NCBI RefSeq assembly: GCF_008704495.1
Contig: NZ_CP023699.1
Span: 2,480,001-2,544,000, forward strand
Direction of reading: 5' to 3'
Origin: Streptomyces kanamyceticus
Lineage (GTDB): Bacteria > Actinomycetota > Actinomycetes > Streptomycetales > Streptomycetaceae
Length of the DNA: 64,000 nucleotides
This document shows positions 1-7,720 of the stretch, one piece after another. A program made the position numbers and the translations under genes. The notes under the pieces are model-generated. The model made no database searches, had not been told where the DNA came from, and saw only the letters and a list, made by a program, of their open reading frames with translations. The stretch's first letter is position 1. Each line of letters begins with the position of its first letter.

Positions 1-791
1 ACCTCCAGGAGAACGGGCTCCCGCTGCACCCGCGCGAGGTCCTGCACCGCTTCCTGCGGGCCCTCGGCACCCCCGCCGACCGCATCCCCGTCGGCGTCGA
101 GGAGTGTGCCGCGCTCTACCGCAGCAAGCTCGACGGCCGCCGCGTCCTCATCACCTTGGACAACGCTGTCTCCTTCGCCCAAGTGCGGCTTCTGCTGCCC
201 GGCAGCGGCAAGTGCGGGGTCCTGGTCACCGGCAGGGACGGTCTCAACGACCTCCTCGAGAGCTCCGACACCCTGCGCGTACGGCTCGGCGCCCTGTCGT
301 CCGACGAGTCCGTGTCGATGCTGCGCTCCATCACCCGCGACAGCCTCACGGCCACGGACCCGGAGACCCTGCGCACGCTCGCCGCGCTCTGCGACCACAT
401 TCCGCTCGCGCTGCGCGCCGCCGGGATCCGGCTGCAGAGCAGGCAGCACTGGTCGGCCGACGACCTGGTGGCCCGGCTGCGGGACCCCGAGCAGCGGCTC
501 GCCGAGCTCAGCCACGGGGAGAACTCGCTGCGCAGCAGGTTCGACCGCTGCTTCCAGAACCTGAGCACCCGGGTGGCCGCCGCCTACCACCGGCTCGGTT
601 CGATCGACACCCCGGAGTTCGACCTCACCACCGGCGCCAAGACGCTCTCCACGACGTCGGCCGAGGCGGAGGACCTGATCGAACGCCTGGTGGACGCCCA
701 CCTCCTGGAGGTCGTGGGGCGTGACGCGTGGGGCGGCTTCCGCTACCGCTGGAAGGAACTCCTGCGCTTCCACGCGCGCGCGGCCGGCTAG
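1..791 (+). CDS. NB-ARC (AfsR/SARP-like) regulatory ATPase, C-terminal part
   Basis: The 5' end lies outside the window, and reading starts in frame at base 3. The visible 262 residues resemble the second half of the NB-ARC ATPase module of AfsR/SARP-type regulators: a Walker-B-like VLITLDNA, then QVRLLLPG and VLVTGRDGL (the sensor strand), a GxP-like IPLALRAAG segment and a winged-helix-like tail ending RWKELLRFHARAAG. The protein stops right after this module, so it lacks the TPR region of full AfsR. These proteins usually act as cytoplasmic ATP-dependent switches controlling secondary metabolism. It sits just upstream of the tail of the convergent FAAL gene, so control of that module is possible but not shown. 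The N-terminal domain is unknown. Confidence 0.75.
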   Translation, partial: LQENGLPLHPREVLHRFLRALGTPADRIPVGVEECAALYRSKLDGRRVLITLDNAVSFAQVRLLLPGSGKCGVLVTGRDGLNDLLESSDTLRVRLGALSSDESVSMLRSITRDSLTATDPETLRTLAALCDHIPLALRAAGIRLQSRQHWSADDLVARLRDPEQRLAELSHGENSLRSRFDRCFQNLSTRVAAAYHRLGSIDTPEFDLTTGAKTLSTTSAEAEDLIERLVDAHLLEVVGRDAWGGFRYRWKELLRFHARAAG

Positions 792-847
792 ACCGGCACA
801 ACGGCGTACGGCGCTCCCGGCCGTCGTACGCCGGACACTGACGCACC

Positions 848-876
848 GGCCGGGGCCCGTCCACGGAGCCCCGGCC
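848..876. terminator. Hairpin between NB-ARC gene and FAAL gene
   Basis: A GGCCGGGGC stem (848-856) pairs with GCCCCGGCC (868-876) around an 11-base loop. It lies in the short gap between two convergent genes, so it may end transcription from either side. There is no U-tract, as is common in Streptomyces. Confidence 0.45.
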
Positions 877-901
877 CGACCCGCTCAGCAGGTGCGTACC
901 G

Positions 902-2692
902 CTAGTCCTGCCAGTCCGCGTACAGCGGCTGGAGCGCGTCGGCGAGATAGAGCTCCCGCATCGCCACGCGCTGGATCTTCCCGCTCGTCGTACGCCGGAC
1001 GCCGCCCCTGCGCAGCAGCGCCACGCCGCGTACCGGAAGGCCGAACTCGCGGCTGACCGTCTGCTTCATCTCGGCGGCGAGCCGCGCGTACTCCTCCTCG
1101 GGGAGCTGCCCCGTGACCTCCTGGGCCACCACGAGCACCTCCTCGTGACGGCCGCCGCGCTCCTCGACGACCGTGAAGGCGGCGCCGGGCAGTGTCGCCA
1201 GCTCCGTGTGGTGGCTGCGCAGTTCGTGCTCGACGTCCTGCGGGTAGAGGTTGCGGCCGTTGATCATCAGGGTCTCCTTCATCCGGCCCGTGATGAACAG
1301 CTCGCCGTCCAGGAGCGCGCCGAGGTCGCCCGTGCGCAGATAGCGGTCGCCCTCCAGCGTGGCGCCGAACGTCTCCACGGTGGCGGCCTCGTTGTCCCAG
1401 TACCCCTTGGCGACGCTGGGGCCGTTCAGCCAGATCTCGCCGACGTGCCCCTCCGCCAGGGCCTCGCCGCTGACGGGATCCACGATCCGGCAGGCCAGGT
1501 CGTGGACGTCGCCGCAGCTGACCAGCTCACGGGTCGCGGTCTCGGCGCCAGCGGCCCCCGTGGCCGGGGCGAGCACGTTCTTCTCCAGGAACTCGGCGTC
1601 GGCCACCAGCGTGACGGGCTCCCGCAGCACGGATCCGGAGACGTACAGGGTCGCCTCCGCCATGCCGTAGCAGGGCACGAGCGCGTCGGCCCGGAAGCCG
1701 TAGGGGGCGAACCGCTCGGTGAACTCCCGCAGCGTCGCGGCGTGCACGGGCTCCGAGCCGTTGATCGCGTAGCGCCAGCGCGACAGGTCGAGCCCCTCGA
1801 TCTGCTCGTCCGTGACGCGCTGCACGCACAACTCGTACGCGAAGTTGGGGGCGTTGGAGTGCCCGATGTCGAACCGGTCGATGGCGCGCAGCCATTGGTG
1901 CGGGCGGCGCACGAACGTGATCGGGTTGAGCGTGACCACGCCCCTGCCGAGCAGCACGCCGGTGAGCAGGTGCCCGATGAGGCCCATGTCGTGGTAGAGC
2001 GGGATCCAGCCGCCGTGCCGGGTGCCGGGGGCTATGGCGAAGCTCTCCCCCATCGCCGCGACGTTGTGCAGCAGGTTGCCGTGGGTGATCACCACGCCCT
2101 TGGGGTCGGAGGTCGAGCCCGAGGTGTACTGGATCAGGGCGGGGGTCTCGGGGTTCGCGGCCTCGCCGGGCAGGCTCGCCGCGTCGTCGTACGAAGCCTC
2201 GCCGTCGTACGAAGCCTCGTCGTACGAAGCCGGGTCCTCCCCCGCGGTCACCAGCAGCGGCACGTCGTCGAGGGACTCCGTGCGCGCCCACTCGGAGACC
2301 GCGGGGTGGTTCTCCTCGTCGGTGAGGATCGCGCGGATGCCGCCCTGGCGCACGATGCCCTTGACCCGCTGGCGCTCGCGCCGGTTGCGTCCCGGCAGCG
2401 GGGCGGGGACGGTGATCAGACCCGCGTACAGGCAGCCGAAGAAGGCGATGGGGAACTGGGTGCCCGACGGGTACTGCAGGAGCACCCGGTCGCCCGCCCG
2501 CAGGCCGAGTTCCGTGCGCAGCCGGTCGGCGAGACGGCGGGCCGCCAGGTCGAGCCGGGCATAGGTCAGCGTGTCGTATCCGTCGTCGGTGTCCGGGACC
2601 CGGATGTGGATCACCGCCGCCTCGTCGGGCCGCGAGCGGGCGAGCCCGCGCAGGACCTGGGACAGGCTGGACGCCTTGCGTACGTCGGTCAT
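902..2692 (-). CDS. Fatty acyl-AMP ligase (FAAL)-type adenylating enzyme
   Basis: 596 residues. It activates a fatty acid as acyl-adenylate for transfer to an acyl carrier protein. Visible ANL-superfamily motifs in order: IQYTSGSTSDPKGVV (P-loop-like), IPLYHDMGLIG, YGMAEATLYVSG, YLRTGDLG, ITGRMKETLMINGRNLYPQDVE, and a terminal TTSGKIQR lysine. The YHDMGLIG and RNLYPQDVE forms are typical of FAALs rather than acyl-CoA ligases. The ATG at 2692 was chosen because GGAG lies 6-7 bases upstream and the family N-terminus starts there; the frame remains open upstream without coding support. It is divergent from the KAS III/ACP/KAS II genes, and the ACP at 4001 is the obvious acceptor. A low-complexity EASYD repeat interrupts the N-terminal domain (about 2183-2232). 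Confidence 0.88.
   Translation of the reverse strand: MTDVRKASSLSQVLRGLARSRPDEAAVIHIRVPDTDDGYDTLTYARLDLAARRLADRLRTELGLRAGDRVLLQYPSGTQFPIAFFGCLYAGLITVPAPLPGRNRRERQRVKGIVRQGGIRAILTDEENHPAVSEWARTESLDDVPLLVTAGEDPASYDEASYDGEASYDDAASLPGEAANPETPALIQYTSGSTSDPKGVVITHGNLLHNVAAMGESFAIAPGTRHGGWIPLYHDMGLIGHLLTGVLLGRGVVTLNPITFVRRPHQWLRAIDRFDIGHSNAPNFAYELCVQRVTDEQIEGLDLSRWRYAINGSEPVHAATLREFTERFAPYGFRADALVPCYGMAEATLYVSGSVLREPVTLVADAEFLEKNVLAPATGAAGAETATRELVSCGDVHDLACRIVDPVSGEALAEGHVGEIWLNGPSVAKGYWDNEAATVETFGATLEGDRYLRTGDLGALLDGELFITGRMKETLMINGRNLYPQDVEHELRSHHTELATLPGAAFTVVEERGGRHEEVLVVAQEVTGQLPEEEYARLAAEMKQTVSREFGLPVRGVALLRRGGVRRTTSGKIQRVAMRELYLADALQPLYADWQD
2183..2232. repeat. In-frame short tandem repeat inside the FAAL gene
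   Basis: GTCGTACGAAGCC occurs three times with short spacers, giving repeated EASYD/ASYD units in the FAAL N-terminal domain. The frame is kept. It looks like recent slippage in a surface loop. Confidence 0.6.
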
Positions 2693-2967
2693 CGTTCTCC
2701 ACGTCGTCCGGGGCCGGCGGGCGGCGCGCGGCCGAGGGTGCGCTTGCCGAAAAGGCGCTTCTGATGCTGCCGCCCGACCGTAGAGAACTGCCTTATGTAC
2801 CGAATATCGAGCAGCCATTCCCCGGCACAGGGCGCCGGATAACAGGGCGATACGCACCCCATATCCCTCGATCCGAGACTGAGGGGGCTCGACTGGTGGG
2901 CCGCCGGAATCCCCGCGGACCGCAGACCCGGGCCGCAGAGAGCGGATCCCCGTCCAAGGAGTGCCGG
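2693..2967. promoter_or_regulatory. Divergent promoter region of the FAAL / KAS III module
   Basis: 275 bases between the divergent FAAL and KAS III starts, with a locally AT-richer stretch around 2785-2860. It must hold both promoters and any shared operator. I could not assign -10/-35 elements or a clear palindrome with confidence. Confidence 0.5.
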
Positions 2968-3981
2968 ATGACAAGAGCGGGCACGAACACGGCAGTGATC
3001 GCCGGAGTGGGCGCCCATCTGCCGCCGAACACGGTGTCCAACCACGAGCTCGTGCGACGCCTGGACACGACGGACGACTGGATCCGGTCCCGTACCGGCA
3101 TCGCGGTGCGGCACGTCATCTCCCCCGGGACCACCACCGCCGACCTCGCGGTCGAGGCGGGCGGGCGCGCGCTGAAGTCGGCGGGCCGCGACCGGGTGGA
3201 CGCCGTCGTGCTCGCCACCACCACGCCCGACAGGCCCTGCCCCGCGACGGCCCCCGAGGTGGCGTCGCGGCTCGGTCTGACCGGCGTCGCCGCCTTCGAC
3301 GTGTCGGCGGTGTGCACCGGATTCCTGTACGGCCTCGCGACCGGCGCCGGACTGATCGCGGCGGGCACCGCCGAGCACGTCCTGGTGATCGCCGCGGAGG
3401 CCTTCACCACCCTGATCGACCCCGACGACCGTACGACGGCGCCCATCTTCGGCGACGGCGCGGGCGCGGTGGTGCTGCGCGCGGGCACGCCCGACGAGCC
3501 CGGCGCCGTGGGCCGGACGCTGCTCGGCAGCGACGGCGAGAACGCCGACCTCGTCGCCGTCGGCACCAGCGGCACGGCGCGCCGCACCGAAGGCCCGCTG
3601 CCCCGCGAGGAGCGGTACTTCCGGATGGCGGGCAGCCAGGTCTTCCGGCACGCGGTGACGCGGATGTCCGTCGTCTGCGCCGACGCCCTGGCCGCCGCCG
3701 ACTGGCGGGCCGAGGACGTCGACCTGCTCGTCGCCCACCAGGCCAACGCCCGCATCACATCCGCCGTGGCCGACTTCGTGGGCATCCCGCCCGAGCGGCG
3801 CGCCTCCAACATCGAGCGGGTCGGCAACACCGCGGGCGCCTCGGTGCCGATCCTGCTCGCCGACGCCGCGGCCGACGGCACCCTGCGCCCCGGCCACCGG
3901 GTGCTGCTCACCGCCTTCGGCGGGGGCCTCACCTGGGGTGCCACCACCCTCGTCTGGCCCGATGTGTCCCCCGTCCTCTGA
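2968..3981 (+). CDS. Beta-ketoacyl-ACP synthase III family protein (KAS III / FabH-like)
   Basis: 337 residues. It should condense a starter acyl-CoA or acyl-AMP-derived acyl group with malonyl-ACP, or transfer an acyl group. The KAS III triad is visible: Cys116 (SAVCTGF), His257 (VAHQAN) and Asn287 (VGNTAG). The N-terminal TDDWIRSRTGI and the glycine-rich FGDGAGAVVL loop are also typical. The ATG at 2968 has AAGGAG upstream; the frame is open farther upstream, but that part lacks family character. It is followed after 19 bases by the ACP gene, forming a three-gene unit with KAS II. It is probably a second, specialised copy rather than the housekeeping FabH, which normally sits with fabD/acpP/fabF. 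Confidence 0.88.
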   Translation: MTRAGTNTAVIAGVGAHLPPNTVSNHELVRRLDTTDDWIRSRTGIAVRHVISPGTTTADLAVEAGGRALKSAGRDRVDAVVLATTTPDRPCPATAPEVASRLGLTGVAAFDVSAVCTGFLYGLATGAGLIAAGTAEHVLVIAAEAFTTLIDPDDRTTAPIFGDGAGAVVLRAGTPDEPGAVGRTLLGSDGENADLVAVGTSGTARRTEGPLPREERYFRMAGSQVFRHAVTRMSVVCADALAAADWRAEDVDLLVAHQANARITSAVADFVGIPPERRASNIERVGNTAGASVPILLADAAADGTLRPGHRVLLTAFGGGLTWGATTLVWPDVSPVL

Positions 3982-4000
3982 AAAACGCTTGGAGTTCAGC

Positions 4001-4231
4001 ATGTTCGACAAACTGCTCGCCATCCTCGGTGACCAGCTGCACCTCCCGGTCGAAGGCCTCACCCCCGAGACGACGCTCGCCGACGCCGAGCTGGACTCGC
4101 TCGCCCTGGTCGAGCTCAGCCTGATCCTGGAGAAGTCGCTCGGCTTCGAGATCCCGGAGGACTCCCTCACCGGCGTCACCACCCTCGGCGACGTCGTGGG
4201 CCTCATGGAGAACGCGGGCACGAGGGCCTGA
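4001..4231 (+). CDS. Acyl carrier protein
   Basis: 76 residues, the usual ACP size. The phosphopantetheine attachment Ser33 lies in the ELDSLALVELSL motif, and the helix II/III pattern (LEKSLGFEIPEDSL) fits a discrete ACP. A GGAG site precedes the ATG. Its stop overlaps the KAS II start by one base (TGATG), implying translational coupling. Likely partners are the FAAL (loading), the KAS III and the KAS II on either side. Confidence 0.92.
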   Translation: MFDKLLAILGDQLHLPVEGLTPETTLADAELDSLALVELSLILEKSLGFEIPEDSLTGVTTLGDVVGLMENAGTRA

Positions 4232-5451
4232 TGGAGCGTCACGACATCGCCGTCACCGGCCTCGGTCTCGTCACCCCCGCCGGCATCGGCGTGGAGACCA
4301 ACTGGGAGACGGTGTGCGCCGGTCGGCCGACGGCCGCCATCGACGAGTCGCTCGCGGACAACCCGGTGCGGATCTCCAGCCGGGTGCCCGGGTTCGACGC
4401 CGCCGCGCTGCTCGGCGCCCGCCGCGCCCACCGCCTCGACCGCTTCATCCAGTACGCGCTCGTCGCGGTGCACGAGGCCCTCGCGGACGCCGGACTCGAC
4501 GCGACGACGTGGGACGCCCCGCGCGTCGGTGTCGTGCTCGGCACCGCCCAGGGCGGGCAGTCCACCGTCGAGCGCCAGTACCAGGTGCTCGTCGACGAGG
4601 GCGCGTCGCGCGTCTCGCCGCTCCTGCTGCCCATGCAGCTGCCCAACATGCTGGCCGGGCAGGTCGCCATGGAGTGCGGGGCCCGCGGCCCGAACCTCGT
4701 CGTGGCCACGGCCTGCGCCTCGGGCACGACGGCCGTCGGCGTGGCCAGGGACCTGCTCCTCCTCGACCGCTGCGACATCGTGATCACCGGCGGCAGCGAC
4801 GCGATGGTGACCCCGCTGATCATGGCGGGCTTCGCGCAGATGGGCGCGCTCTCGCGCCGCCAGGACGACCCGGCCGCCGCGTCCAGGCCCTTCGACGCGG
4901 ACCGGGACGGCTTCGTGGGCGGCGAGGGCGCGGGCATCCTCGTCCTGGAACGCCTCGCGGACGCCAGGGCCAGGTCGGCCCGGGTGCACGCGCGCGTGGC
5001 CGGGTACGGCGCCAGTGCGGACGCCCACCACCTCAGCGCTCCCGACCCGCAGGGCCGCGGCATCGAGGCCGCCGTCCGCGCGGCGCTCGCGGACGCCGGG
5101 GCGGGTCCGGCGGACGTACGGCACATCAACGCCCATGGCACGTCGACCCCGTTGAACGACAGGGTCGAGGCCGCGGCGATCGAGCGCGTCTTCCCCGGCG
5201 GCCCGCTCGTCACCTCGACGAAGGGCGTCACCGGGCACCTCCTGGGTGCCGCGGGCGCGGTCGAGAGCATCTACACGGTCCTCGCGATCGAGCGCGGCGT
5301 GGTGCCCCCGACGGCGAACCTCAGCACCCTCGACCCCGCCGTCAACCTGGACGTGGCCGCCCTGGCCACCGAGGCCAAGGTCGACTTCGCGCTCAGCCAT
5401 TCCATGGGATTCGGCGGCCAGAACGCGGTGCTCGCCTTCCAGGCGGCCTGA
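4231..5451 (+). CDS. Beta-ketoacyl-ACP synthase II family protein (KAS II / FabF-like)
   Basis: 406 residues. It elongates acyl-ACP with malonyl-ACP by decarboxylative condensation. The KAS I/II triad is complete: Cys162 (TACASGTTAVG), His302 (INAHGTSTPLND) and His336 (GVTGHLLGAAG), followed by the terminal SMGFGGQNAVL. It lacks the chain-length-factor change of the active Cys to Gln. It overlaps the ACP stop by one base and ends at a strong hairpin. No ketoreductase, dehydratase or enoylreductase lies nearby, so reduction would rely on the primary fatty-acid enzymes. Confidence 0.9.
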   Translation: MERHDIAVTGLGLVTPAGIGVETNWETVCAGRPTAAIDESLADNPVRISSRVPGFDAAALLGARRAHRLDRFIQYALVAVHEALADAGLDATTWDAPRVGVVLGTAQGGQSTVERQYQVLVDEGASRVSPLLLPMQLPNMLAGQVAMECGARGPNLVVATACASGTTAVGVARDLLLLDRCDIVITGGSDAMVTPLIMAGFAQMGALSRRQDDPAAASRPFDADRDGFVGGEGAGILVLERLADARARSARVHARVAGYGASADAHHLSAPDPQGRGIEAAVRAALADAGAGPADVRHINAHGTSTPLNDRVEAAAIERVFPGGPLVTSTKGVTGHLLGAAGAVESIYTVLAIERGVVPPTANLSTLDPAVNLDVAALATEAKVDFALSHSMGFGGQNAVLAFQAA

Positions 5452-5468
5452 CACCCCCCCCCACGGGT

Positions 5469-5510
5469 GACAGCGGGCCCGAACCGCGAAGGCGGTTCGG
5501 GCCCGCTGTC
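5469..5510. terminator. Strong bidirectional hairpin terminator
   Basis: A perfect 19-bp inverted repeat (5469-5487 with 5492-5510) around a four-base loop lies between the convergent KAS II and prephenate dehydrogenase genes. Confidence 0.85.
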
Positions 5511-5521
5511 GTCGTTCCCGC

Positions 5522-6670
5522 CTACGCGGGTGTCGGCGCGTGCACCTGCCACCCCAGGTCCGTGAGCCACCGGGCGAGCTTGTCGGCCTCGGTCTCGTCG
5601 ACGAGGAGCTCGATCAGACCGCTCGGCGACTTGGGGTCGTTGTCGATGCGCAGGTCCTCGACGTTGACCCCGCGACGGCTCACGTCCGAGAGCAACCGGG
5701 CCAGTTCGCCCTCGCGGTCGGGCAGCGCCACCCGCAGCTGGGCGAAGACCCGGTCCTGCGGGCCGTACTTGACGGGGATCCTGGCGCGGCCGTCGCGGCC
5801 CTCCTCCAGGACGGTGCGCAGCCACTGCCTGGCCTCGGCGTCCTCGTCGGCGGCGCGGTCCTCGCCGCCCGCGGTCAGCGAACGCAGCGCCCGCAGCGTC
5901 GTGTCGACGTCATGGGCGAGCACCTCCAGGGCGTCGCGGACGGCCGTCGCGTTGGAGCCGAGGATGTCCGTCCACAGCTCGGGGTCGCCCGCCGAGATCC
6001 TGGTGAAGTCGCGCAGGCCGGAGCCGACGAGGGTCAGCGCGTGCGGGTCGGCCTCGCGAAGGAGCCGCGCCGTGAGGCTGGAAAGGAGGTGCGGCAGGTG
6101 CGAGGTGACGGCGATGGCCCGGTCGTGGTCGTGCGCGTCCATCGTCACCAGGTTGGCCCCGCACAGCTCGACGAGCTGCCGGGCCGCGCCGGACGTCGCG
6201 TCGGAGGTGTGCGCGGTGGGGGTGAGCACCCACGGCTTGGCGTGGAAGAGGTCGCCGCGCGCCGCCGCCGGGCCGGGCTTCTCGCGCCCGGCGATGGGGT
6301 GCCCGCCGACGAAGCTGGACGTGTCGAACCCGGGACCGCCCGGCCCCGCGCGGCCGAGCGTCTTCACGCTGGCCACATCGGTGTAGTGCAGGGCGGTCCC
6401 GCGCCGCTGCGCGTCGCTCAGGACGCCGGGCACGTGCCGGGGAGGCACCGCGAGCACGGCGAGGTCCGTCGGCCCGCCGGGCGCCGCGAGGCTGCCCGCG
6501 CCCATCGCCTCGGCGATGCGCAGTGCTTCCTCGCTGGCGTCCTGGAGGTGGACCCGCACGCGCCGCTCGGTGAGGGCCAGGGCGATGGACGTCCCGATCA
6601 TGCCGGTGCCGATGATCGTGACGGTGTCGACGGGGGTCATGGGGGCTGAGCCCACGGAAGTGTTCCCCAC
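5522..6670 (-). CDS. tyrA: Prephenate dehydrogenase (tyrosine biosynthesis)
   Basis: 382 residues. It oxidatively decarboxylates prephenate to 4-hydroxyphenylpyruvate with NAD(P)+. The N-terminal Rossmann fold shows IIGTGMIGTSIALAL. The central part has SVKT and FVGGHPIAGREK, the substrate-site histidine segment of the family. The C-terminal 80 residues form an ACT domain (LPDREGELARLLSDVSRRGVNVEDLRI), suggesting aromatic amino-acid feedback. The GTG at 6670 has GAGAAGAA just upstream; an ATG at 6640 is the alternative. It is flanked by a thioesterase remnant and not by other aro genes. Confidence 0.9.
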   Translation of the reverse strand: MGNTSVGSAPMTPVDTVTIIGTGMIGTSIALALTERRVRVHLQDASEEALRIAEAMGAGSLAAPGGPTDLAVLAVPPRHVPGVLSDAQRRGTALHYTDVASVKTLGRAGPGGPGFDTSSFVGGHPIAGREKPGPAAARGDLFHAKPWVLTPTAHTSDATSGAARQLVELCGANLVTMDAHDHDRAIAVTSHLPHLLSSLTARLLREADPHALTLVGSGLRDFTRISAGDPELWTDILGSNATAVRDALEVLAHDVDTTLRALRSLTAGGEDRAADEDAEARQWLRTVLEEGRDGRARIPVKYGPQDRVFAQLRVALPDREGELARLLSDVSRRGVNVEDLRIDNDPKSPSGLIELLVDETEADKLARWLTDLGWQVHAPTPA

Positions 6671-6826
6671 TTCTTCTCGGCAACGAAGGCGTGACAGGAC
6701 TCCCGAACGCTAACCACGCCCGTTATCGCTCACTTATCGGGAAAAGACGATCAAGAAGCCATTCGCATACGCGGAGTTCCCGGGGCATTCAGCCGGGATT
6801 TAGCCCGCCCGTGGACCGTGTCCCGC

Positions 6827-7313
6827 ATGAATCCCGTGGTGCACAGGGCCGCCGAACTCGACGCCTGGATCAGGAGTTTCCACGACTCCGCCGAAGCCGC
6901 ACGTACTCCTGGCTCCCACGGCGGCGTACGCCTGGTGTGTCTGCCGCACGCCGGGGGCAGCGCGAGCTGATCGCCGTACGCATGGAGGACCGGCTCGGCA
7001 CACCGCCCGCGGCCCTCTTCCTCTCCGGACGGCGGGCGCCCTCACACTTCCGTACGGAGCGGGTGCACCTCCGCGACGACGCGGGGTCCTCGCCGAACTC
7101 GCCGCGCAGGGCGGCACGGACATGCGGCTGCTGCGGGACCCGGACGTACTGGCCATGGTGCTGCCGACGGTCCGCAACGAGGAGCGGCACAGCCGTGGCG
7201 CCTTCGCCCTGCGGACCTTCCCCGGTGGCCACTTCTTCCTGGACGACCACCGGGAGTCCGTCGTGGACCTCGTGCGCACGACCCTCGCGGGACTCAGCCC
7301 TCGTCGGCCGTGA
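6827..7313 (+). pseudogene. Type II thioesterase remnant (RifR/GrsT family)
   Basis: Three reading frames together spell a shrunken type II thioesterase. Frame A (6827-6970) gives LVCLPHAGGSAS and then a stop. Frame B (about 6965-7085) gives MEDRLGTPPAALFLSGRRAPSH and VHLRDDAG. Frame C (about 7085-7313) gives LAELAAQGGTDMRLL, VLAMVLPTVRN and FPGGHFFLDDH. The central block carrying the catalytic GHSMG serine and the block carrying the catalytic Asp are deleted; the final His motif survives. Total length is under 490 bases against about 750 for an intact gene. Such enzymes edit misloaded carrier domains in PKS/NRPS systems, so this is probably a fossil of a former cluster. Its end overlaps msrB. 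Confidence 0.8.
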
Positions 7314-7701
7314 GCCGCAGCGAGATCGAGTTGATGCAGTACCGCTGGTCCGTGGGCGTCGCGTACCCCTCGCCCTCGAAGACGTGCCCGAGGTGCGAGC
7401 CGCAGCGTGCGCAGCGCACCTCGGTGCGCACCATGCCGTGCGAGGTGTCCGCGATCAGCTCGACCGCGTCCGTGTCCTTCGGGTCGAAGAAGCTCGGCCA
7501 GCCGCAGTGCGACTCGAACTTCTCGCCGGAGGTGAAGAGCTCGGCGCCGCACGCCCGGCAGGAGTAGACGCCCTGGGTCTTGGTGTCGGTGTACTCGCCG
7601 ACGAACGCGGGCTCGGTGCCCGCCTGGCGCAGGACCGCGTACTCCGAGGGGCTCAGCTGCGCGCGCCACTCCTCGTCCGGCTTCTCTACGTCGTACGACA
7701 T
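7294..7701 (-). CDS. msrB: Peptide-methionine (R)-S-oxide reductase
   Basis: 135 residues, the standard MsrB size. It reduces methionine-R-sulfoxide in proteins. Two CxxC zinc pairs (SCRACG and RCARCG), the HCGWPSFFDP segment and the catalytic RYCINSISL cysteine are all present. It starts 19 bases after the murC stop on the same strand and is probably co-transcribed with murC. Its last 20 bases overlap the thioesterase remnant. Confidence 0.93.
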   Translation of the reverse strand: MSYDVEKPDEEWRAQLSPSEYAVLRQAGTEPAFVGEYTDTKTQGVYSCRACGAELFTSGEKFESHCGWPSFFDPKDTDAVELIADTSHGMVRTEVRCARCGSHLGHVFEGEGYATPTDQRYCINSISLRLTADEG

Positions 7702-7720
7702 GACGGGAACCTCTTGCTTC

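Noticed and set aside
4231..5451. KAS II as a type II PKS chain-length factor
   Set aside because: The active Cys162 is present and both His residues are kept; a chain-length factor would have Gln or another residue there.
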